A stretch of DNA of 64,000 nt from assembly GCA_963854835.1 (NCBI GenBank), contig OY978527.1, positions 32,583,047 through 32,647,046 on the forward strand, given 5' to 3'. This DNA is from Megamerina dolium (Eukaryota; Arthropoda; Insecta; Diptera; Megamerinidae). The notes under the pieces are model-generated. The model saw nothing but the letters and a program-made list of their open reading frames with translations, made no database searches and was not told where the DNA came from. The position numbers and the translations under genes were made by a program. Below are positions 1-14,046 of the stretch, piece by piece; position 1 is the first letter of the stretch, and every line of letters begins with the position of its first letter.

Positions 1-69
1 TAAACATCATAATAAATTTACACACACACAATTTCTGCTACTAATGCAGCTATTATCAGCAGAACTATA

Positions 70-152
70 TAAAACGCGACGTGACAATCCATTTTGATTT
101 GTCAAAATACAAAAACAATATGAATGAAAGTAATTCATCACGTCGCGTTTTA
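70..152 (-). repeat. perfect 15-bp stem-loop in the probable RGS 3' UTR
   Basis: Bases 70-84 (TAAAACGCGACGTGA) are the exact reverse complement of bases 138-152, with a 53-nt loop. The arms contain CGCGACG, which is GC- and CpG-rich against very AT-rich surroundings. The structure lies 86-168 nt downstream of the stop codon of the minus-strand RGS gene, so it would be transcribed if the 3' UTR reaches that far. It could be a regulatory hairpin or the scar of a small foldback element. The sequence alone does not decide. Confidence 0.7.
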
Positions 153-237
153 CATAATTCGGCTGTATTATATGAAGCGCATTTAGGAGCATGTACCTAA
201 TAAAATGTAATGTATTGATCTACCTAACTTAGATACT

Positions 238-3200
238 CTAACGTTTTACGCCAAATAGATTAGGTATCGATTTGATCTTTTTGCGCGAGCAATTCAAAAA
301 GTCTTTGTACATGTCAGAACGCAGGTAACGCGAATAGGAATCACTTTTCATTAAGTGATACACATGAGAGGCAGCTACATCGAAACACCAACGATTCGGT
401 CCATTGGGTGAATTAACTGCTTCACGTGCCAATTCAACTGATTTCGAATCAACATTGACGGGGCATGGTGCGTCGGGAGCCAAGTATTCTTGCCATATTT
501 TCTGAATGGCTTCTTTGATTTCAGATTGTGGTAATGCCTTCATCTGTTGTACAGACTCCCAGAATCTGAAAAAAAAATGTCCATGGTTCATTAATCGAAT
601 GGAAATAATTTGACAATGTTAATGTGTACTTTAGATTCTCGCCGCTATATTCCTTTTCAAGAAATCTCGTAAACTGTTCACGTCCAATCGGATCGTTTAA
701 GAGTTCACGTAGACTGAAGCCCCAACGTTTAACACGACGTAAAGGAACTTCTTTTCTGCAAAAGCATCAAATTAACAAAAAAAGCATCAAATTACAAGTA
801 CAATTATTCGGCTGCTAGTCACAACTAAAGAATCATGTTAAACTTACGTATTCTTTTCAGCATCCCACATTTCAGTACTTTCCGCTTGCCAAGGATTAGG
901 TAACTCTGGTGATGTGATAAAGTAATCGAATTCATTATACTGCTCATAATAGGCAACTAAGCTAAAATATAAATAAATATAAACCAGTTAGACATTCATC
1001 TACGTTTGTATACAAACGTACGATTCTGCAGCTTTAGAAACTTTAATGGTGCGACGTTCCAACTTTTGCTTACGCAACGTTATAATGCGTGTCAGTTGTT
1101 CAACAGGATTCTTAGCTACAGAGGCACCGGCAGAGCCAGTACCATGACTGGAGCCACCACGCCTGTACGCTTTCTTTATATCAATCTCTGTTGTATTTAC
1201 GCAACCAGGCATCGGACGGTGTACATCCCAGAAAGCACGCTCCTGTGAATCCAACACTTTACGCTCAAGTTTGTCTCGCTTTTTTGCCACTTTACTTTGC
1301 GATTCAGCCTAAATAGATAAATAGGTCAGTTAATGAAATTTGATTTCAATAATAATAATTAAGGGCTAAAACATCCTTCTAATCATATTGAACTATACGC
1401 AAGTGTTGTTGTGAAACAAATCACACAACAAAACATGAATAGCGCAAGAATGCATATGAAAAGAATATATTTCTCTGAATTAAGCTATTTTCAATGAACT
1501 CCAAAGTGAACTAACTAACTTTTGACACATCAAAAAATGATGTAAGAATATTAGGTAAAGAAATTAGAAAAATATTTCCCTTGGCTCGTTTACTTCTGCT
1601 ATTTCGTGTTTCTTTACCTGATATTGCTACAACATGATTCATATATATGTATATTTTATTCTGTGTTGTCAAAAAATAGCCTTGGTTTATTAAAGCACGT
1701 TTAGCGTTAATCCTGATTAGAAAATTCGGCGAAGACTGTGTATGGGACTGGAATTTGTCCAATTGTATTTACCTGCATAAAAATGAATTCCCATTTTCTG
1801 GAAAACATCTTTTGCAATTTTGCCAAATTTTCAGCTTCGTAATCGGCCAACTCTAGACGTGTCTTATTTTGCATGGTGCGTTTACACAGATACACAGCAT
1901 AATCGGTATTTTCAGGCTCCCAGCAGTTGGATGGCCAAAAGTATGGCGTTTGGAATCTGTAAATAATCAATTTTGTATTTGTTTTTTTTTTTAGTGGCAA
2001 ATTAAGAACGATTGTGCAATATAACGTCCATGAGAGAAAAATATAATCAAATGTTAACTTTAACACCCGTTTCCTTCAAACCAATGGCATACATGGACAA
2101 ATAGAAGGCAAGAGGTGCCAACTATCTCCAAATAAACTATTCTGACGTAGACAATTAGCTATTCGACATTTTCGAAAATTCTTTGTAATTCGAAAGCTAG
2201 AGGATTCTATTCGATAGTCGATAATAGTCGATAATTTGGTCGGATGGAATATGTTCATATTCATGCGATTTGAATTATTTTGTAACTAACCTATAAAATG
2301 TGCCATCATTCTTTACAGTCAGCGCATGATCATCAATTGGAAAAATATAACCATGTGATGCGAGTAGATGTGCAAAATGTAATGCTTCGGTGACATCTTC
2401 AACATCAAAATTCTTTAAGATCCACACCACCAAATCGGCACCCGTGAACACAGATGGAACTTTGCTCATGAAGGCTTTGACAGTGCGCACTGCTACACCA
2501 GTTGATTCAGCTTGCATTTTCTCAATGATAGCCTCCATCTATGTGTGTAAATACAAAAACGATAAAAATCAATAATATAATCAAGATTGGTCGTTGTGAT
2601 GATACATCAATAAAAACTGTTGATTTCTATGATTCTCCTTCATCATTGTCTTGTATTTCTTCTATTCTATTACCTTTTTGTATACTAAAACGTTGGGAGT
2701 ATCTTCGTTTCTTTTTGGTTGGCTTATTGATGTTGACGGCGGTGGTGGCGGCGGCTGGTTGCTGGTGGTTGCTGGCAATTGCTGATGTGTTGTCGGATAT
2801 TGAGATGCTGAACGTGTTGACATTAATGATTGCGTATTGCTCGCAACACCAGTGATAATTGCTTTTGTACTATAACTATTCGCAATGTTAATGTTATCGC
2901 TTCCATCAGCTCCATTCGCAGTTGCAGACGCAGCATCGGTAGGAGCGCTTACAGCTGTGGACTCCTCACCCACGCCGCTTATACTGGGCGTGCAAACACT
3001 TGCCGTACAATTTGGGTCCTTTTCTTTTTGAATCGATTCACTGAATACCACAATATTATCATCTGCAATCACTGTTGTCATTATCGTGGTTTTCTTTGTT
3101 GTTTCCCCCGGTGTAAATGGATCAGCAGTGCCACTGGGATCCTTATTTGATTGTTGGCTATTGTTGACAGACGGTGAAAGTGTGTGAATGATTGCTGTGG

Positions 3201-3282
3201 TGTTGGTGTTTGATGTAGGTGACTTGGCTGCCATTGCAATGGGCGTTTGTGTTTTTTCCAATTCCGAAGTCATCGTTACCAT
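238..3282 (-). CDS. RSG7: R7-family regulator of G-protein signalling (RGS7-like), seven coding exons
   Basis: The spliced CDS is 3282-2674, 2538-2291, 1956-1773, 1308-1022, 961-848, 755-630 and 565-238. All introns are GT-AG with matching phases, giving 631 codons and a TAG stop. The product is a GTPase-activating protein for Gi/o-alpha that pairs with Gbeta5 through its GGL domain. Residues 1-203 are a Ser/Thr/Pro-rich N-terminal extension with a run of six prolines. The DEP domain (about 210-290) contains [14 protein letters not shown]. The DHEX region contains [16 protein letters not shown] and [14 protein letters not shown]. The linker [18 protein letters not shown] is an R7 hallmark. 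GGL runs from about 415 to 475, and the RGS domain from about 488 to 610 ([19 protein letters not shown], then [13 protein letters not shown]). Mammalian RGS7 is shorter because it lacks this extension. The start is the first in-frame ATG, and a second ATG lies three codons on. The symbol follows the Drosophila RGS7 orthologue as I remember it. No frameshift or missing domain is seen. Confidence 0.93.
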
Positions 3283-5770
<2,488 letters not shown>

Positions 5771-6112
5771 TTTTTAATTTTATCGTTTTTTTTTTGGGTA
5801 AATTTACGAAATTTTTCGTGTAAATTGACGAATATTTGACTTTCTCATAAGACAACCCAAAACTTTAAATAGCCCAGAGTGTTTAGCGTTAAAAATGATG
5901 GGGGAAGGGGGGGGGGGTTATTCATTCACGACCTATATCGAATTTAAGACAAAGAGTAAACAAAGCATATTTTACTTTATTTTTTTCTTCTAAAATTCAA
6001 CATAACAAATAATAAAAGCATATAAAATGTAATTAATAAAAAAAATTAATTGAATTCAGTAATTAAGAAACAAAACGAAGAGTTTTAGGAAATAAACGCG
6101 AAGGAGTTATTT

Positions 6113-8428
6113 TTAAAAGTCTTTCTTGCTGTCAAGTCTAGCGAATTTTTCACGACTTTCTAATGTCATCGCCATAACTCCTTCTCGATTATGTTCTAAA
6201 ACTCTTTTGGATACACTAGCCAGCAATTGAACATGTCTTTCCGTTCCTTGTATGTGTACTGGAATTTTCGGATCAGGCAGCGGTGGATCAATGTCTTCTA
6301 AATATTGTTGTAGATATTCATAAGGAATATTTCGAGTGAATGGTGGTTCGAATAAGATTGAATTATCATTCATGTCAATCATATTCGTAAAATCTGTGCA
6401 ATTGAAGTTTATGATAGGCTTTTTATAAACTCTCTGTAGCATCGGATCTTCCACATGGTTACGGTAGTGTAAAATTTTTTTTAGAGCTAAGTCTCGTATT
6501 TTTTTTTTCATAGTCGAACAACATTGCCAATAAAATGTTTTCTGAATGAGCATAATACGAGTTTTCTTTAACAACATTATTTACAATTTGGCTTAAATTC
6601 GAATCCAAATATTGAGTCCAACGTATGAATTTATAAAATAATACACTACCGTGCACGACAGAGTTGTAATATTTAATATTGAAGTACATTGGCGTATATA
6701 CTTTAATTATATAGTTTGCCAGAATTTTTAAATTTGTAGATGGTTTGTTGGTTGTCACAACCAACCGTAATAATCTACTGGCCTTGGTGAGCCAACGAGA
6801 ATGTGCTATTGGCCCTGGTTTAATGTTGGCCAAATCCGCCAAAACCTCACCAGAAGAAATTGCAAGCGCCATTTTGTACAAGTACATTGCGTCGGTAGTT
6901 AATTCAACAGCACTTAAATCAGGTATATTTTCCAGAGTGATAATCTCAAAATCGTTTACCGCCTAAAAATAGAAGAGATTAGATGAATTAAATACAATTT
7001 TATCATTTAAATTCGAACACATTACTTGAGAAATACGATTCAAAATAGTAATACAAATTTAAAAAAATTACATACCGGAACATTATCACAAGTTTCTATT
7101 TGTTTGCTCAACGTTCCGGTTGTCGTTCGTGGTCCAGTGGTGGATGATTTCTCCAAAGTGTCAAACAAATGCCGTAACGGAAGCTCGTTAAAGTGGAGAA
7201 GGCACACAAACCAATGCAGTGGTCTGTTTAACTGCATTTCGAATCGTCGCAAAATTCCATTTCTTATGCCAGTATTTGCTCGCTCACCATCACAGCATAT
7301 GCCAATCAAAGAATCTAGAGACATTGCTTTGTTGATGAAAAATTCGTTCAATTTGATGACTTTGTGTTCAGAATCTTCATTTTCTACTTTTATGTAGCCT
7401 AATAATTGGGAATGTGGTTCCTTTAAAACAACTAGGTGAGGTCCTTTCACCATCCTTGGATGAAATTTGTTATCGATTTTTTCCATCGTTAAAGAATCAT
7501 TTTTTCTGCCGTCGAATGAAAATGCAATTAAATTGGAAGCATCATACCGATTATGAAGCACTTTTTGTCTACATTTAACTTTTTCTCTACGAACTTTAGA
7601 CTTGTCCATAATGACAAGATTGCCATGACCATCTTTGACGCCAATGTCTTCCATAAGAGATGTTGCCAATGCTGATGCTATTCTATCTGACACACCAAAT
7701 CTGTCACACATCATAGCAAACTTGAAAGCATCGTATCTGGGTGTATATGGTCCTCGTTTCGTTTGAGATGCATTTTGTGCTTCTACTAAATGTGTACTAT
7801 GCTCATAATCACTTTCCTGGTCTTCTTCTGGCACGTATGTTAGACCCTGGCTCTCTTCAATTGTTTCTATTATTGTAGATGTAGGTGCTTGCTCTTCAAT
7901 TTCTGTCTGGTATTCCGGTATCGTAGATCTTCTGTCATTATGTTGATCCATCATAAACTCTTTCAACTCTTCTGGAATCATTCCACATGAGCATAGAGCA
8001 GCTTTCAAGTCACATTTACATTTCCCAATGTAAAATAATTCTTTTATGGATCGTAAGAAAGATGTGAGACTGGAGTCTTTTGCTTTGCATTTATCTGCAG
8101 TGTAGTATTTGTCAAGCAAGGTATTCAATTTTCTAACAATATTTCGTTTGCATATAATTTCAATATTTAGTTTGCTCCAAATTCCAATCAATTTGTCTGT
8201 CACTTGAGGAGTAAATGTTTTATATGAAAACATTTTACTTTGCATTTTAGCACGTTCGGCCAAGAAAAAATAGCATCTTAAAATATCCTGTTTAGTTGGC
8301 AGATTCAGACCAGTCAAATCAGAAGACATACCAAAAGCAGGAACATCGTGAGAAGGCATATGTTTCAAACTACTTTCGGTACTTATTGATGTTGGTGCGG
8401 CTTGTGATGTTGACGGCAATAGATCCAT
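6113..8428 (-). pseudogene. DDE transposase of the long-TIR element, two exons, one homopolymer frameshift
   Basis: Exon 1 is 8428-7076, starting at ATG and coding 451 residues. Exon 2 starts at 6962. The 113-bp intron is GT-AG in phase 0, and splicing joins ...ETCDNVP to AVNDFEII.... Exon 2 reads to a run of ten T (6499-6508, A on the coding strand). There the frame shifts and the coding pattern continues in another frame (IRDLALKKILHYRNH...) to the stop at 6113. One A fewer would keep the frame, so this is either a mutation or an assembly error. Catalytic-core candidates are Asp in AFSFDGRKN, Asp in GICCDGERANTG, and the CxxH signature in HWFVCLLHFNELPLRHLF that follows the second Asp, as in several RNase H-fold transposase superfamilies. 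I could not place the third acidic residue with confidence. A cysteine-rich stretch (GKCKCDLKAALCSCG) lies near residue 140. I know of no host role. Confidence 0.8.
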
Positions 8429-8689
8429 GTTTAAAATTAAATATTAATTAATTAATTTATAAATATTAAGATTTTCCAGCTAGATTTTGAGGTTTTCTTC
8501 CTTCAAAAGCTGGTAAAAATGTGATTTAGGTCTTAGCTTGAAATCTATCGATTTTATTTTTAGAAAAGCTGGAAAAAGGAACAAAATGTATGGAATATGA
8601 TTTAACAATTTATAATTCGAGTATGTATTTTGAATATATTCAATACAAAGTCAAAAATTCGTCTATTTCCACAACAGTATCGTATATTT

Positions 8690-9211
<522 letters not shown>

Positions 9212-9218
9212 GAGCCTC

Positions 9219-9435
9219 ACCCCCGTGCGACACACCTTACCTGTCCCCAATAGAGACCAAAATTTATGTGTGATATCTTAGACAATAGTAGTATAAATTT
9301 TTGATATCTGGTGAAAAAAAAATTAATTTAAATTTTCAAGTCTCCATAGAGAAATATAAACTTAGACGCTCGTGCGACATCCCTTTACCATCCCCGATCG
9401 GAACCAAAATTTATATGTGATATCTTTGACCATGC
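9219..9435 (+). repeat. two direct-repeat units with about 146-bp spacing
   Basis: A block of about 60 bp beginning CGTGCGACA and ending with ACCAAAATTTAT followed by TGTGATATCTT occurs at about 9226-9280 and again at about 9370-9430, with substitutions. Between them is AT-rich DNA. It looks like one and a half monomers of a degenerate tandem or satellite-type repeat starting right after the TA tract. The family is not recognised. Confidence 0.6.
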
Positions 9436-9699
9436 TATTGCCGATTGAGCGGGCGAGGTTTAGGAACTCTGATGTAAAAATATTCTTTTAAGGACCATCC
9501 TTTGTTTGGAATTTATGCTTTATAAATTGGAAAGGTATAAAGATAACTTGGTTGGATGTTATAGATGTTATAGTTATTTGATGGTCGGCGACCAAATCAT
9601 TTGATGAATCTCATGTTGCCCTTTGCATGCGGTACACAAGCGACTTTTATGTTTGGATAATAAAGTTGCAACACAACCCAATTACCTAAAATTTATTTG

Positions 9700-10260
9700 C
9701 ACTTATTATGGAACATACTTTCGGCAGTCAGCATTCTTGTAAATACGATTAATGTCGCAAAACCACAAAAGGCTTTCTAATTATGAAGCTTCTGTGGGTA
9801 TATTATTGTGCGCACCTCCGTTCTGTTTATTGTTGTACACCAAGTACGAGTCAATGGTAACCAAAATGCCGATTCATCAGTGTACATAACGTTGCTCCAA
9901 TCGGTGTGTAAATTTTCAGTTGCCCAATGCATGCGTTTTTCTATATGAATATCTGTCAATATAAGTTTTTGCATCGTGGAGCGATACCTTAACTGATGTT
10001 ACGTAATCGTTGGGCGGCTTGACGCACTAACGTACCTGGTTTTTGTTCGAAGATGTGAACAAGCTACTAGTTTTGACGTGTTGTTGTTGCTACGTTTGAT
10101 TTGGCTTTTCACATTTCGACTTTTTCATTGCTCAACGCTTAGTTTTGGGCCACGTTGGTTACAAACTAACAGCACTGCTTCAGAACGTTTTTCGAAATAC
10201 TCAAAATTCATGTTTTCAATTCACAAATCATAAACAAAAACTGACAGCGCTGTCAAGATC
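9700..10260 (-). mobile_element. degenerate Tc1-like transposase relic
   Basis: On the minus strand, frames between about 10209 and 9777 read NFEYFEKRSEAVLLV, then FEQKPGTLVRQAAQRLRN, then HIEKRMHWATENLHTDWSNV followed by MYTDESAFW. The W...DWSNVMYTDESAFW block is the first-Asp region of Tc1-type transposases. Stops and frame changes break the rest. No terminal repeats were identified with confidence, so the ends are approximate. Confidence 0.65.
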
Positions 10261-13042
10261 AGTTTGTGGATTATATTAATAGTTGCAACTGGTCATACCA
10301 AGAGAGATTTGACATTGATTAATATTTGTTAACAGTTTTTCGTCGATATCGGGCAGATTCCAACATCTCGTCATACATGAAACGATGTGGCTTTCTTCAG
10401 AGAAGCTAACAAGAAATCAAATTGATCACGTTAAGTTAGGTTAGGTTATGCGGCACTTAGGCCAAAATTGGCCCATTGTGTTATCATGCATCACTGATGC
10501 TTACTCTCCTGAAATTGATCACGTGCTTATCAATAAAAGGAATGCTTCCAGTGTGATGGACATGAAAACGATTGATCCGTTGTGCCAACATCAACTGAGT
10601 CCAATACCTTCTTGTAGCTAAAATACGCACACATTTGTGTATCGGAAATAACAAAAGCAGTCCCACATACAGGAGCGTAGATAGACATCTGTTCAGGCGC
10701 AGAAAGAGATAGCTAGAAAAGATGAGAATGAGAAGAACTGTCGAAACGAAAACTGGAATCCGTTGACATATGTCCAGAGTATACTGAATCTATGGAGGGA
10801 ACACTTCTCCAAGTTACTGAAATTACTAAGCTGAACCGAGCATTTCCGTCAATGGAGAAGAATACCCAAACACCCAAATTACAGATGATGGTGTTGATGG
10901 TGTTGATGAAATCAAATCAACTTACATCAGCGCCTTAGCTTATGAATGTCTCTTGAATGTCTGAGCATAATATAAAAAAAACTAACTCGATTATTCGATA
11001 ATAAAGTGAATACCAAATATTTAATTTAAATAATTTATTGCATTATTTTTAATAATGACATGAATAATTTTATTACAAGCAACAATAATTAAAACAGTAA
11101 ATAATTTAATTAATTTTATTATTGAAATTGAAATTCTTTACATATATTGTACATACTTATATATTAGCAAATATTGTTATACTAAGTACTACTTACAGCG
11201 TCATCTAGTAGTTTCACATGTACACGTTTTTGTATGCGCATATTAGTGAACTTATAGTTATGGCTCACTTTAAACTATTTTAGTAATCATATTTCATATA
11301 CATATTATTATTTTATAACTTATTACTTGTTAAATATTTACATATTGACCAGGCTAGTAGCAAGATATGTAAGTATTAGGTGACAATATAGATAAAGAAG
11401 AAAAAACTATATATATCATTGAACAGATTCAACAACATTAATGTATCTACACATATTACCATATAAAATTTGAGGATCAATTACATGGTGAAACGGACAT
11501 TCAGAACTCCAAAAACAACGCTTATGGCCAATATAATACGTAAAATAAAGACCAATGGTAAACATTTTCTGAATACACATACTCTTTTTCAACGAATTCT
11601 AGCCCAAGACTCTGAAAAATATCCGCCGAAGCATTTCACTGCAATTAAAACTCTATTTAATTGTGTTTCGGGGTGAAATGTCTTTGAAGTGGTAATGAGT
11701 ATATATCGCTCAATTAGAACTGCTTTAAAACCAGTTGAGTGGTTTTCTGGTTGATTTTTTTTTCATTCATTTTTTATAGGCAACCCCTAGATGGTAGGGG
11801 GCAAGCATTTTATTTTTCATAAAAATTTTAGATTTTAGGATGGACACATACCCTACGCATCATTTCTATGGAAATATTGGAGATAAAAAATGAATGGAGT
11901 GAAATTAATCCTGGAAGCGCCCTTAAGTGCCACGCTTAAGCTGTGGATATAGACTCTATATTATAGAGGGTTTGGAAAATGCTTGGAAAATATATGGAAG
12001 ATGTAAAAATAATTCGAGTTGAAACTACATTTACTCTTCAATACGCGATTTCTGGGAAGCCATAGAGTTATTTGTAAATGTTAATGTGTTTTTCGTTCAT
12101 TTGGTATGGCATCCTCCTAAGCAATTTCTCAGCAGCTGTGGTATTATTTGTCGGTTTTCTGGTGTTTTTGGACTCATTTTGTATGGCGCCCTCAAATATG
12201 GGGCTAAAATAGAGGTTAAAGACGTTTGGAGAAAATGTTGTGATGAAAAAATGACTGAGGGTCGGTCATATATATCATCCCTCTTTCCACACCCTCGGAG
12301 CGCTGGGAGCGTATTTCATGAAAATGTCAATTTTGAAGGGGATGTCAATTTTCCATCGCTAAGGCGACGAAATAGAGACAAGTATGTTTCGAACAAATGT
12401 TGAGGAAAGAAAATCAATACGAAAAGCTAAAAGATAAAATTAATAGAAATCTGTGAAAAAAAAAACATGAAAACCTAATTTTCCCACCTTTAGCTAGATA
12501 AGACAGTAATGTGTGGATAAATTTTAACTCACCGTTACTCGCGCATCCATTTTGAACTCTATAATTAATGGGACGCAGTATATACCCACGATCAGTATAG
12601 AATGTGGCATGTCAACGTATTATAAAATTTACAATTCAAACTCAAGTAGAAAAGAAATTAAGCAAATGGGGCACAAGATATGAAAGTACAATATGAAAGT
12701 AGTGCCGTCTATAATAAATACGAATAAATATGTATAATTAATTGCAAAGCTACTGAGAAACAAATGAAAATTGTTAATAGCTTTAGGGAAATGTTTGAAA
12801 AGTTCAAATACAATAAATAGCATATGCATGTGCATATCAGCCAGCTATACGTTAATTTGAGAGAAATAATTCGTTTTAATGTAATTACACATATTGCCGA
12901 TAAGAAGAGCACTATAGCGGTATTCACTACACAAGTATTTCCAATCAATTATGAACAAATTATTATGTAAAGTATACTTTGCAGCATTGGCTCATCTCTT
13001 CGAAGTGCACAATAAATATATGTTAAGCTATACTTAGTATTG
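10261..13042. other. intergenic DNA without a recognisable gene
   Basis: This stretch is AT-rich, most of all at about 10980-11460. A TTAGGTTAGGTT motif near 10437 recurs at about 20527 and probably marks old retroelement ends. The open frames at 11470-11676, 12086-12403 and 12709-12948 carry no motif that I recognise. The last encodes a hydrophobic peptide but looks like AT-rich noise. Confidence 0.5.
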
Positions 13043-13318
13043 CATCGAAAAGATTTTTCTAGCGAAAGTTACCATCTATAGGAAAGCAATTGGCAATTCT
13101 TCCGGCAGTAACAATTTGTGATGAAAATGTGCTTTCTAAAGAGCTTTTTTACAAAGCGCAGAAAAAGTGATGTTACGAGGGCTCTAGCGGCCGGAACCGG
13201 CTAATAGAAGTACGTCCCTTCTGATATTGTCCAAATTTAACACACACAATAGTACTAGAAGAGAAGCTCGGTGGTGCCACAACGGGCCTTTCTGGCCTAA
13301 GTGGGTCCTCTAAGTGCT
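13043..13318 (+). mobile_element. tRNA-derived SINE, 5'-truncated copy
   Basis: It lacks the tRNA-like head and starts in the body (ATCGAAAAGATTTTTC). It continues through AAGCAATTGGCAATTCTTCC, CGGCCGGAACCGGCTAATA, GTCCCTTCTGATATTGTCC and AGAGAAGCTCGG to a TAAGTGC-type tail. The same order of blocks is found in the full-length copy at 37640-37990. Confidence 0.75.
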
Positions 13319-13489
13319 GCATACTTGTCTCTCCAAACTTTGGATATTTTGCACACATTTTTCAAAATCGGATCAAAACACTAACAAATTTGTGTTTTGG
13401 AAAAAGAACTTTTGCCATAAATGAGATTTGAAAACTTGTTTGTGGCGTTTTTCGCATGTGCTAGCTGAAGCCATAAATGAGTATTAATC

Positions 13490-13660
13490 AGAATTTTCGT
13501 GATGTCAAAAATCAGAAACATTAACCATAAGGCTATTGTCCGAAGCAAGAGTCGAACAGCATCAGTAGCACTATATGCCTGCAAGGGACTACTGGGCAAA
13601 ATATGGGGTCTTAAACCAAATGTCATGCATTTGATCTACAGCCGTAATCAGACCACACCA
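13490..13660 (+). mobile_element. fragment of a Jockey/R1/I-type LINE (region after the reverse transcriptase)
   Basis: The frame reads ALYACKGLLGKIWGLKPNVM followed by HLIY, then in another frame AVIRPH. This pattern (Lys/Cys-rich segment, GK.WGLKP, then LY.AVIRP) is typical of the segment between reverse transcriptase and RNase H in insect LINEs. It is only about 170 bp long and broken at both ends. It may belong with the RNase H fragment at 35165-35830. Confidence 0.55.
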
Positions 13661-14046
13661 TCGAACGCATTAATGATGCACCTTATCTCCCTGAACCTTT
13701 TCTGCTAATTCCATCCCTTTCGGGATTACCTTTCGCAGGCCATTTCGATAGCCCTGTACACCAACAAATTGCTTAATTCTTGGCAACTCATGTCTTATGC
13801 TTCCTTTACTTATCAGGTACTGCATTAAAATGAATTATTTCTCTCGGCTAAATACTATACTATTAACGAAAATGTGTGTGTATCACATCAAATAAATGTT
13901 GCCTCTCTTTTTTGAAAGCAATCTTACACACATACCTAAAGGATACATTCATAGTTCCATTCACTTAAATTCACGCACACTTACACGCAAAACCCATGCA
14001 CAAACATTTCCACATTTTCACAAAGCCAAACGCAATTCACAATTAA

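Noticed and set aside
2541..3150. Plus-strand frames over the first RGS exon
   Set aside because: They are antisense to the conserved, correctly spliced RGS coding exons.
10437..10455. TTAGGTTAGGTT as a telomere-type repeat (also at about 20527)
   Set aside because: There are only two or three units, and flies with this gene content do not use TTAGG telomeres. A retroelement end is more likely.
12709..12948. Minus-strand 79-residue hydrophobic frame, possible membrane protein or chemoreceptor exon
   Set aside because: It has no receptor motif, no flanking exons and an AT-driven Ile/Leu/Phe composition.
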